Assembly (NCBI GenBank): GCA_964625755.1
Contig: CAZVBR010000027.1
Coordinates: forward strand, 1 to 8,830
Source: CAZVBR01 sp964625755
GTDB taxonomy: Bacteria > Patescibacteriota > Minisyncoccia > Phycocordibacterales > XYD1-FULL-46-19
DNA length: 8,830 bases
Direction of reading: 5' to 3'
The translations under genes and the position numbers were made by a program. The notes under the pieces were generated by a model. It worked only from the letters and a program-made list of their open reading frames with translations, was not told the origin of the DNA and ran no database searches. Positions 1-6,573 of this stretch are shown one piece after another. Each line of letters begins with the position of its first letter. Within the stretch, counting starts at the first letter, position 1.

Positions 1-27
1 CCCTCAGGAGGGGCTCGGGGCTCGGCG

Positions 28-49
28 TTGAGAACCGAGGGGTTCTCAA
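28..49. repeat. GC-rich hairpin within left repeat
   Basis: A perfect 9-bp stem (TTGAGAACC with GGTTCTCAA) closes a GAGG loop. An alternative pairing of CTCGG (21-25) with CCGAG (35-39) competes with it, so the segment could adopt two structures. On the minus strand it lies just after the first hairpin and its U-rich tail. The right-hand copy of the repeat is cut by the window end before this second stem can be seen in full. Confidence 0.6.
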
Positions 50-87
50 AATAAAATACCTCGTCAGCTTGCTGCGAGGTAGTTTAT
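48..87 (-). terminator. Hairpin terminator, minus strand
   Basis: Read on the minus strand, the arm at 87-75 pairs with 63-51 (12 of 13 positions; 56/82 is the mismatch). An inner CAGC/GCTG stem (65-68/71-74) and one unpaired base at 64 complete it. The 3' side is followed by a run of T with a few A. It lies about 170 nt past the stop of the minus-strand membrane-protein gene and could end that transcript. The opposite flank is A/T-rich as well, so it may work in both directions. Confidence 0.6.
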
Positions 88-256
88 GGTCTGACGTCTT
101 GAGTTAGTGGTTTTGAATTTGAGTCGTTGTAATTTAAATACAGTTTTGTTTCAGGCCGGAATTGACCAAGAACGGAAGTTTTTTTGAGCCGAACCGATCC
201 TTGATTTGACGATCGAGATCGTGGAGTTTTGACAATTTGAGGCTGGGGGTGTTTGT
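88..256. other. Intergenic region, no gene seen
   Basis: This stretch separates the left repeat from the stop of the minus-strand membrane gene. I see no coding potential, tRNA shape or ribosomal RNA. A short palindrome, ACGATC-GA-GATCGT at 209-222, is the only local symmetry. On the minus strand this would be the 3' untranslated region before the terminator. Confidence 0.5.
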
Positions 257-1837
257 TTATTGTCTTATTTGATCTTTTGCGGGCTCAATGGAGTTCTCTG
301 CCCGAGAGGCTAATCGGTAATATAAGTAGCCGGCACCGATCAGTAGGAAGCCGGCGATGATCAAAGCGAACGGCCAACCAAGATTTTCGGCAAAGTAACG
401 GAAAGAGATGACAAAGATATAACCGGCAAGCAGTAAACCGCCGGTTACAATGACGCTTTTTTTGTTGATCCAACCCCCGAAAGCTATGAATATTCCCAGA
501 GCTATGAGGGCGATTATATCCCAGAAATTGGAGTAGTACTCCGCTAAGAACATTAAAGGGGTGACCAATCCTAAACCGCCCATAAAATACAATAAAGAAG
601 TGAATTTCGGGTACCGATCTATATTCCTTGAGATCCGGTAAGAGGTAATGATATAACCTATGCTGATAAGGGAGGTAAGTATCATAGTGATAGCTTCCGG
701 GTGTCTCATGTGGGTATTAAGAAGGACTTGAACGGAATTTAAAAACAATACGGTGTAGAAGAACCAGGTGATCGACAGTATTATTACCAGCAGATGAGGC
801 CAGTAGGAGTGTTTTTTTATCGTTCCGGTGATGATCAGTATTAGCAACAGAAAGGATAACGGTATTCCAAAAATATTAAAGATGGTGTTCGGGCCCAGTC
901 TCGTGCCGGAAGTGATATAACTGGTCAATATCAAGCCGGTGGTTACTGTCACAGAAGGGAGTCCCAGGCGAAAACTCACTCGGCTTAAAGTCGCCAACAC
1001 GATCAAGCCGACCAGATTCCAGCTGAGAGTTTGATAGATTTCACTCAGGATCAAAAACGGAATAGACAGACCGGCTGTGCCTAAGATGAACAAGACCTTA
1101 CTTAATCGAGTATGTTCTTCTCTCCAGTATTGCCCCAGGAGAAAGTAGATAAAACCGATCAAAATACTTAAATAAGCGTAAAGACTGTCGGGTTGTTCCA
1201 TTAGAGAGTTGCTGATACGATACAAACTTTCTAATGAAATAAAAGAATAAAGGACCCAGGTAGCAAAAGCTACCAGGAACAGGAGGTAAGTTCCTGAACG
1301 CCGGATGACACAGAGAGCTCCGGCCATTAAAGTTAGCAACAGCGACATGGTGAGGTTTATAGTTGACCCCGGCAGTGATTCAAAAAGTTCAATTAATAAC
1401 ACCCCGGTTCCGGAGACGGTAAGCAAAAAAGAAAGCATGGCCAAAGCGGTTCTTAAGGTGTGAGGGCTTTTGTTGACTCCTTCCAGGATGACCACCGAGA
1501 AATAGACCGCCAGCCCCAGACCGAAGGTGACCATTATCCGAACCCCGCTTTCTAAGTCTTGCCAAAATTGGCCGATCAAAAGAGCAACTCCCACCATGAC
1601 CACCAAAACACCCAATGAATAAGTAATTGCCGAGAAGGTCTTTTGCCGGGTTGATCGGCCCCGGGAAAAGTTACCGGCTTGTTTTCCCGGTTTTCCATTT
1701 TCTTCCGTCGTTGTCTGGGGAGAGTCCTTTTCTAAGACCTCCAGGATTTCTTCCGGGGTAAATTCTTCTTTTCTTTGACGTAAGAGAGCCAAGATGTCTT
1801 CTTTACTTGTTTGGTTTTCTTGTTTTTCGATGGTCAT
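257..1837 (-). CDS. Polytopic membrane protein, DUF2157-like
   Basis: A 526-residue integral membrane protein of unknown function. Residues 1-66 are hydrophilic and probably cytoplasmic, with a charged helical stretch (about 11-38) and a polar linker. From about 67 to 508 there are roughly 16 hydrophobic segments, ending in a short charged tail. The last span (about 486-508, Trp-Pro-Phe-Ala start, then Gly-rich, ending Tyr-Tyr-Arg) resembles the C-terminal spans of DUF2157-type bacterial membrane proteins; that assignment is by recognition only. Residues 256-308 and 423-474 look like an internal duplication. The ATG at 1837 lies 15 nt after the stop of the upstream single-span protein, so the two genes are probably one transcript. 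No Shine-Dalgarno is present in the gap. No catalytic motif is visible, and transport, lipid-linked glycan work or a structural role all remain open. Confidence 0.8.
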   Translation of the reverse strand: MTIEKQENQTSKEDILALLRQRKEEFTPEEILEVLEKDSPQTTTEENGKPGKQAGNFSRGRSTRQKTFSAITYSLGVLVVMVGVALLIGQFWQDLESGVRIMVTFGLGLAVYFSVVILEGVNKSPHTLRTALAMLSFLLTVSGTGVLLIELFESLPGSTINLTMSLLLTLMAGALCVIRRSGTYLLFLVAFATWVLYSFISLESLYRISNSLMEQPDSLYAYLSILIGFIYFLLGQYWREEHTRLSKVLFILGTAGLSIPFLILSEIYQTLSWNLVGLIVLATLSRVSFRLGLPSVTVTTGLILTSYITSGTRLGPNTIFNIFGIPLSFLLLILIITGTIKKHSYWPHLLVIILSITWFFYTVLFLNSVQVLLNTHMRHPEAITMILTSLISIGYIITSYRISRNIDRYPKFTSLLYFMGGLGLVTPLMFLAEYYSNFWDIIALIALGIFIAFGGWINKKSVIVTGGLLLAGYIFVISFRYFAENLGWPFALIIAGFLLIGAGYLYYRLASRAENSIEPAKDQIRQ

Positions 1838-1852
1838 ACGAGATAAAATTAA

Positions 1853-2458
1853 TTATTGATCTTCTTTTGCCACCCAGCCGATAAACGGGATCGGGGGTTC
1901 CGGGATTTGATAATTCCAGGGCGAGAATGAGTATTGGTGGTGGTTGATGTTCAATTTTCTGCTCCGGTTGTCCTGGGTGATGTAGTAGCCATCTACTCGT
2001 GGGGCGCCGAATATTTCTCCGAGAAGGGTTCTTTCGGGGCGCCGGTGGGTGATACTGTATCCGTCCGGACAATTAAGCTGTGATAATAATGTTAATTTTT
2101 CGGCTTCTTCGAGGGAGAGTTCCTCGATTTTGTCTTCTTCCGGGTTGCCTCCCAGATGGTAGCGGTATATACTCAGCTCATTTTCTATCCTTGCTATAAA
2201 GTGCTCCAGTTCCAGTTCTTCTTTTCGGAAACTTCGCTCTTTCTTGTCTCGGGCCAGTTTTTCTATGGCTTCTTCGTCCTTGAAGATCAGGCCCTCGTCG
2301 TTGATTTTGAAAACTTCAGCATGAGAAGAGAACAGGAAATCATGCCGGGGATCGGCTTTTAGTTGAGGTAAGTTCAGAAAAAAGATTACCCCTAAAATAA
2401 AGACCAAAGGAATGGCCAAGGCGATGATCTCCGGTAGGTGTCCTTTTATTTTATCCAC
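1853..2458 (-). CDS. Hypothetical single-span membrane protein
   Basis: A protein of about 201 residues that I do not recognise with certainty. It has a short charged N-terminus, one hydrophobic span (about residues 9-29) and a long soluble region. Directly after the span is the motif DPRHDFLFSS (36-45). A strongly charged, Glu/Lys-rich helical region follows (about 60-125), then a CPDGY motif (130-134) and a C-terminal part rich in Tyr, Pro and Asn. The span could be a signal anchor with the bulk outside the membrane; there is no lipobox. A longer form starting at TTG (2464) is open, but that codon directly abuts the -10 element. GTG at 2458 is preferred because the predicted transcript start falls on it. 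The gene leads a two-gene operon with the polytopic protein. The post-membrane DPR-x-D motif faintly recalls GDYXXLXY-family proteins, which also neighbour DUF2157 proteins, but the similarity is weak. Confidence 0.7.
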   Translation of the reverse strand: MDKIKGHLPEIIALAIPLVFILGVIFFLNLPQLKADPRHDFLFSSHAEVFKINDEGLIFKDEEAIEKLARDKKERSFRKEELELEHFIARIENELSIYRYHLGGNPEEDKIEELSLEEAEKLTLLSQLNCPDGYSITHRRPERTLLGEIFGAPRVDGYYITQDNRSRKLNINHHQYSFSPWNYQIPEPPIPFIGWVAKEDQ

Positions 2459-2464
2459 TTTCAA

Positions 2465-2493
2465 ATAGTAACACTGAGCTGTTAGATAGTCAA
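2465..2493 (-). promoter_or_regulatory. Minus-strand promoter, extended -10
   Basis: On the minus strand: -35 TTGACT (2493-2488), a 17-nt spacer, a TGT extended -10 (2473-2471), and -10 TACTAT (2470-2465). The expected transcription start is at about 2459-2458, on or next to the GTG codon of the membrane-protein gene, implying a leaderless message. The TGTTAC-x-AT core is shared with the rpsF promoter. Confidence 0.6.
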
Positions 2494-2517
2494 TTTCAAA
2501 GTCGTGCTTGGTGCCGG

Positions 2518-2546
2518 TTGGAGCGGGTGTTTTTTTGTGCTACCCT
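2518..2546 (+). promoter_or_regulatory. Candidate promoter of the M16 peptidase gene
   Basis: TTGGAG (2518-2523), a 17-nt spacer containing a T7 run, then TGC plus TACCCT (2541-2546). The -10 match is poor (3 of 6). It would give a leader of about 26 nt to the ATG at 2579. A competing -10, TATATT at 2563-2568, fits the consensus better and would give a leader of only a few bases, but it has no good -35 at the right distance. I cannot choose between them. Confidence 0.35.
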
Positions 2547-2578
2547 AATGATCGATTAAGTAATATATTGTGATATCT

Positions 2579-3850
2579 ATGAAAGGGCATAAAAAAACTT
2601 TTCCAAACGGAGTCAGGCTTTTGACGGTTCCGATGAGAGACAACCCCACTTTGACAGTGATGGCCCTTTCGACTGTCGGTTCAAATAATGAAAAGAGGAA
2701 CGAACAAGGGCTCGCTCATTTTTTAGAGCATATGATCTTAAAGGGTAGCCGAAAATATCCGACGGCTTACGATATTAGTTCTTTTTTTGACGCTCGGGGG
2801 GTGGAATTCAATGCTTTTACCGGAGCGGAGTTTACCGGGTATTACGCTAAAGGTCACCCGAAGCACTTTAAGGTCATGTTGGATGTGATCTCGGATCTCT
2901 ATCTTCATCCCGGACTTAGATCCGAGGATCTGGAAAAAGAAAGAGGGGTGATCATCGAAGAAATAAATATGTATGATGATCTGCCGATGGCCAAAGCGGG
3001 TGAGGTGTTGGATCAGTTAATGTACGGTGATCAACCGGCCGGTCGAAGTATACTCGGGACCAAAGACACGATCCGGGCAATTGATCAGACGGCCATGAAA
3101 CGGTTTCATCTTAAGAATTATACGGCCGGTAATACCATAGTGGTAGTGTCCGGTAAACTGCCGACCGGGGGAGTGGCCCGGTCGGTCGAAGGGGTTTTTG
3201 GGCATCTACCTCAAGCCACAACCAGGCGAAGAACTCGGCCGAAAGTAATTCAAAAAAGACCGGCCTTAAAAATAGAGTCGAGGTCGACCGATCAAGCTCA
3301 TCTGCGTTTTGGTTTCCGGGCGTTTGAGGCCAAGGATCGGCGTTTACCGGCTCTTTTGGTTTTAAACGCCATCTTGGGGGGTGGAGCTTCCAGTCGATTG
3401 TTCCAAAAACTTCGGGAAGAAATGGGGGTTTGTTATTATGTCGGGTCCAAGGTCAGAGAGCATGATACCTATGGATCCTTGATTATCTCGGCCGGGGTTG
3501 ATGCCGGGCGAGCTCTTGAGGTTGTCAAAGTGATAACGGCTGAGTTGGATCGATTAAGACGTCAGGAGGTGGCAAAAAAGGAATTGAAAAAAGCCAAAGA
3601 TTATTTGACCGGCCGGATGCTGTTGGAGCTTGAAACCTCAACCGGAGTAGCTGATTTTTATCTGGATCAAGAGATCTTAAAAGGCAACCTAGAGACCCCG
3701 GATCAATGGAGTAAAAAGATCAAGGCCGTCACCGCCTCGGATCTAAAGCGGGTGGCCGGAAATATTTTCTCTGAATCTAAATTGAATCTGGCGATCGTCG
3801 GTAAAATAAAAGATGAAAAATCGATCAAAAAAGCTTTGAAGTTCGACTGA
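2579..3850 (+). CDS. M16 family zinc peptidase
   Basis: A 423-residue processing-peptidase/insulinase-type metallopeptidase. The inverted zinc motif HFLEH is at residues 47-51 (His47 and His51 as ligands, Glu50 as catalytic base). The third ligand is Glu127 in the conserved EEINMYDD block, at the usual distance. The second half carries the family's GGGASSRLFQ stretch (Arg273) and a following Tyr pair (286-287), as expected for the non-catalytic half-domain that binds substrate. The length is that of a complete single-chain M16B enzyme. No signal peptide or membrane span is seen, so it is probably cytoplasmic and degrades peptides or processes an unknown protein. A GTG at 2570 would add three residues; ATG at 2579 is preferred because homologues begin close to the Lys-Thr-Phe-Pro-Asn-Gly block. 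There is no Shine-Dalgarno. It is transcribed divergently from the membrane-protein pair. Confidence 0.93.
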   Translation: MKGHKKTFPNGVRLLTVPMRDNPTLTVMALSTVGSNNEKRNEQGLAHFLEHMILKGSRKYPTAYDISSFFDARGVEFNAFTGAEFTGYYAKGHPKHFKVMLDVISDLYLHPGLRSEDLEKERGVIIEEINMYDDLPMAKAGEVLDQLMYGDQPAGRSILGTKDTIRAIDQTAMKRFHLKNYTAGNTIVVVSGKLPTGGVARSVEGVFGHLPQATTRRRTRPKVIQKRPALKIESRSTDQAHLRFGFRAFEAKDRRLPALLVLNAILGGGASSRLFQKLREEMGVCYYVGSKVREHDTYGSLIISAGVDAGRALEVVKVITAELDRLRRQEVAKKELKKAKDYLTGRMLLELETSTGVADFYLDQEILKGNLETPDQWSKKIKAVTASDLKRVAGNIFSESKLNLAIVGKIKDEKSIKKALKFD

Positions 3851-3938
3851 GTTTGGTTGGCGGTTTCCCTTGATTTTTAGTTGCCAGAGAGAAACACTTG
3901 AATGTTTATGTTCGGACTTTGTTTATTTTCCGGGCCGG

Positions 3939-3968
3939 TTCAATTTGTTCTGAAGTGTTAGCTATAGT
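3939..3968 (+). promoter_or_regulatory. Candidate promoter of the AI-2E gene
   Basis: TATAGT at 3963-3968 is a good -10 (5 of 6). The -35 is weak (TTCAAT, 3939-3944, with an 18-nt spacer). The expected start is at about 3975, giving a leader of roughly 5 nt before the ATG at 3980. It lies in the 129-nt gap after the peptidase gene, where no clear terminator hairpin was found. Confidence 0.4.
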
Positions 3969-3979
3969 AAGATTAACTT

Positions 3980-5074
3980 ATGTCCAAGGCCCATAACCTC
4001 ACCAATATTTCGATTACTACCGGGACTTTTGTTCGGGGTTTGTTGGTATTGCTCGGAGCTTGGCTGGTGTATTTTTTGTTTGATCTTGTTTTGGTCATAC
4101 TCAGTTCCGTGGTTATCGCTTCGGCGGTCGAGCCGGCCACTCGCTGGTTTATGAGATATCGGGTACCTCGAGTTTTGGGGGTTTTGGCGGTCTATTTTTT
4201 GGCCTTTGTGGTCATTTTCGGTTTTTTGTATCTTCTGGCCCCACCTCTGTTTCTTGAGACCAGATCTTTGATAGAAGGATTGCCGGATCAGGTCGAGGAT
4301 CTACCTTTGGTTGAAGTGGTGGAGGGTCTCGGGCCCTTGTCCGGGTTTGTTGGCGTGGATACCACTATAGCTGAGTTTTTCTCCGAATTGCGTCACGGGG
4401 TGGAAAAGTTCTCGACCGGGGCCCTGGCCACTGCTACCACTTTGTTCGGGGGGTTGTTTAGTTTTGTTTTGATCTTGGTTATTTCATTTTATCTGGCGGT
4501 GCAACAGCGAGGAATAGAAAGATTTCTTTCTCTTGTTACTCCGGTGTCTCAGGAAGACTACGTTATTGATCTGTGGCATCGGTCTCAGGTTAAGATCGGA
4601 CAGTGGATGAAAGGGCAATTGGTTTTGGGTTTGATCGTCGGGGTGATGGTATTTTTGACTCTAACTCTGTTTCAGGTCCCGCACGCCTTGCTTCTGGCGG
4701 TTTTGGCGGCTTTTATGGAACTTATCCCGGTGTTCGGGCCGATCATTGCAGCGGTGCCGGCCGTGATCATTGGTTTTACTCAGAGTGTCACCACCGGCTT
4801 GATAGTCATAGCGATTTATGTCGTTATACAGCAATTTGAAAACCACCTTATCTATCCTTTGGTCGTAAAAAAGATCGTCGGGGTGCCTCCGATCATCGTC
4901 ATTATTTCCTTGATCATCGGAGCCCAGTTGGCCGGCTTTTTGGGTATTCTGTTGTCGGTACCGGTGGCGACTGTCCTGCGGGAGTTGGCTAACGATTACC
5001 AGGCTCGTAAGTTGAGTTTTCAGCAAAAAAAAGTCCCGCCCGATCACGAGACCGAGGTGCCAAAAGGGGATTAA
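3980..5074 (+). CDS. AI-2E/PerM family membrane protein
   Basis: A 364-residue member of the AI-2E transporter (UPF0118/PerM) family, a normal length for it. Hydrophobic segments lie at about 17-50 (a hairpin of two), 65-90, 150-175, 212-232, 234-265, 268-285 and 303-333. A soluble stretch at about 95-148, predicted as helical, lies between the third and fourth. Family signatures are visible: the Glu-Leu-Ile-Pro-Val-Phe-Gly-Pro block (247-254) and the Gln-Gln-Phe-Glu-Asn-His block (284-289) leading into a Tyr-Pro-Leu-Val-Val segment. The tail is hydrophilic. Proteins of this family have been linked to autoinducer-2 export (TqsA) and to sodium/proton exchange in other bacteria; the substrate here cannot be read from sequence, and a signalling role should not be assumed. 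It is followed by metG after 20 nt, suggesting co-transcription. Confidence 0.9.
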   Translation: MSKAHNLTNISITTGTFVRGLLVLLGAWLVYFLFDLVLVILSSVVIASAVEPATRWFMRYRVPRVLGVLAVYFLAFVVIFGFLYLLAPPLFLETRSLIEGLPDQVEDLPLVEVVEGLGPLSGFVGVDTTIAEFFSELRHGVEKFSTGALATATTLFGGLFSFVLILVISFYLAVQQRGIERFLSLVTPVSQEDYVIDLWHRSQVKIGQWMKGQLVLGLIVGVMVFLTLTLFQVPHALLLAVLAAFMELIPVFGPIIAAVPAVIIGFTQSVTTGLIVIAIYVVIQQFENHLIYPLVVKKIVGVPPIIVIISLIIGAQLAGFLGILLSVPVATVLRELANDYQARKLSFQQKKVPPDHETEVPKGD

Positions 5075-5094
5075 TAACTAATTGATAAAAAGTC

Positions 5095-6573
5095 ATGGAC
5101 CCTAATTTTCTCAATTCTCAAAATATTTATCTTACCACCACTCTGCCTTATGTAAACGCCAAACCTCATATCGGTTTTGCTCTGGAGATCGTTCAGGCTG
5201 ATTTTTTGGCTCGGGCTCACCGTTTGGCCGGAAGATCCGTACTGTTTAATTTCGGGACCGATGAACACGGTCAGAAAATATACCAAAAAGCAAAAGAGTT
5301 GAACCTGGAGGTTCAGGAGTATGTTGATCGGTCGGCCGAGCAGTTTCAAGTTTTACGCCGGGGGTTAAATTTAAGTTATGATAACTTTATCAGGACAACT
5401 GACCCGATTCATGTAAAAGCCGCTCAAGAGTTTTGGCGACGGTGTCGGGATAACGGGGATATTTATCAAGCCCGGTATCAGGTTAAATACTGCGTCGGTT
5501 GCGAGCTGGAAAAGACCGAATCAGAGTTGGTAAACGGAGTCTGTCCGCTTCATCCGGACTGGGAGTTGGAGTTGATCGATGAAGAAAATTATTTCTTCCG
5601 GTTTTCCCGGTACACCGAGCGCTTGCTCGAACTCTATCAACAGCAGCCGGAATTCGTAAGGCCAAATTGGCGCCAAAAGGAGGTGGCCGGTTTCGTCAGT
5701 CAAGGCCTTAGGGACTTTAGTATTTCCCGGCTTAAGTCCAAGATGCCTTGGGGGGTACCGGTACCGGATGACCCCGATCACGTTATGTATGTTTGGTTCG
5801 ATGCTTTGGTTAATTATGTGTCAACTTTGGGTTGGCCCGAGACGGCTCAAAGGCCACGCGGGAAATCCGAAGAACCGGGAGACTTTGATAAATGGTGGCC
5901 GGTTATTCAGTTGGCCGGCAAGGACAATCTCAGACAACAGGCGGCGATGTGGCAGGCCATGCTTCTGTCGGCCGGTTTACCGCCTTCCCGTCAGATCATG
6001 ATCCATGGTTTCATAAACGATGGTCTGGGGCAAAAGATGAGCAAAAGTTCGGGTAATGTGATCGATCCCTTGGAGCTGGTTGAAAATTACGGCACCGAAG
6101 CGGTTCGGTACTATCTCTTACGCCACATTAACCCTTTTGAAGATTTTAATTTTTCATCGGCTTACTTTCTGGAAAGTTATAATGCTCATCTGGCTAACGG
6201 TTTGGGTAATTTGGTTAGTCGGATCATGAAAATGGCCTCGACTCATTTGTCTTCCCCGATCACTCCGACAGAACCGGAGTTGCCGGCCGAGATGCAGCGG
6301 GCCATAGATGAGTTTCGGTTTGACCAGGCCCTGGAAGTGCCGTGGCGTAAAATTGCTTATCTCGATGACCGAATCGCCGAAACCCGCCCGTTTAAATTGA
6401 TCAAAACCGAACCGGAGAGAGCCAAAACGATCTTAAGGGAGTTACTTGATGAATTATACGGCATCGGCCATCTGTTATTGCCGGCTATGCCGGCTACCGG
6501 GCAGAAGATAAAAGATCTGGTGGCGGCCAATGAGATGCCGTCGGAGCCTTTATTTATTAGACGAGAAATATGA
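5095..6573 (+). CDS. metG: Methionyl-tRNA synthetase
   Basis: Charges tRNA(Met) with methionine in the cytoplasm (class I synthetase). The HIGH-type motif HIGF is at 25-28 and KMSKS at 314-318. A zinc knuckle with Cys133, Cys136, Cys150 and His153 lies in the connective-peptide region. TDEHGQK (55-61), the Trp-Phe-Asp-Ala block (234-237) and the C-terminal helical anticodon-binding domain (about 350-475) are also present. At 492 residues it ends after the anticodon-binding domain and lacks the C-terminal EMAP/Trbp111-like tRNA-binding domain found in many longer MetG proteins. The block after Gly-Lys-Asp (275-277) reads Asn-Leu-Arg-Gln-Gln, where most MetG proteins have Arg-Phe-His at the end. 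The gene overlaps tatD by 4 nt (ATGA), a pairing also seen in other bacteria. No Shine-Dalgarno is seen upstream. Confidence 0.97.
   Translation: MDPNFLNSQNIYLTTTLPYVNAKPHIGFALEIVQADFLARAHRLAGRSVLFNFGTDEHGQKIYQKAKELNLEVQEYVDRSAEQFQVLRRGLNLSYDNFIRTTDPIHVKAAQEFWRRCRDNGDIYQARYQVKYCVGCELEKTESELVNGVCPLHPDWELELIDEENYFFRFSRYTERLLELYQQQPEFVRPNWRQKEVAGFVSQGLRDFSISRLKSKMPWGVPVPDDPDHVMYVWFDALVNYVSTLGWPETAQRPRGKSEEPGDFDKWWPVIQLAGKDNLRQQAAMWQAMLLSAGLPPSRQIMIHGFINDGLGQKMSKSSGNVIDPLELVENYGTEAVRYYLLRHINPFEDFNFSSAYFLESYNAHLANGLGNLVSRIMKMASTHLSSPITPTEPELPAEMQRAIDEFRFDQALEVPWRKIAYLDDRIAETRPFKLIKTEPERAKTILRELLDELYGIGHLLLPAMPATGQKIKDLVAANEMPSEPLFIRREI

Larger units (their letters stand above)
1..87. repeat. Dispersed hairpin repeat, left copy
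   Basis: The stretch 35-87 matches the reverse complement of 8778-8830 at 51 of 53 positions; the differences are at 45 and 56. The left copy continues outward beyond the matching part, to position 1. That outer part holds a second hairpin (28-49), a tandem GGGCTCG GGGCTCG (11-24) and a small CCCTC/GAGGG hairpin (1-12). The element lies outside any gene. Its placement at both ends of the window in inverted orientation suggests a multi-copy genomic repeat at which a metagenomic contig could have broken. Whether it is a REP/MITE-like element or simply a repeated terminator cannot be decided from two copies. Confidence 0.85.

Noticed and set aside
229..261. TTGACA at 229-234 as a plus-strand promoter
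   Set aside because: No acceptable -10 lies 16-18 nt downstream, and it would only drive antisense transcription into the membrane-protein gene.
2156..2362. Plus-strand reading frame opposite the single-span membrane gene
   Set aside because: It lies wholly antisense to a better-supported gene that has a promoter and operon context, and its translation shows no recognisable domain.
2548..2559. Tiny leader ORF (ATG ATC GAT TAA) before the M16 gene
   Set aside because: The expected transcription start of the candidate promoter lies after this ATG, there is no ribosome-binding signal, and three codons are easily a chance occurrence.
3851..3979. Terminator or small RNA between the peptidase and AI-2E genes
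   Set aside because: Only weak 4-5 bp pairings (TGGC/GCCA, GTTTC/GAAAC) were found, with long loops and no T-tract.
4661..5047. Minus-strand reading frame opposite the AI-2E gene
   Set aside because: It is antisense to a clear family member, with a low-complexity, charge-biased translation typical of a shadow frame.
3980..5074. Quorum-sensing function for the AI-2E family gene
   Set aside because: The family name is historical, members have other proposed roles, and no luxS or other signalling gene is nearby.
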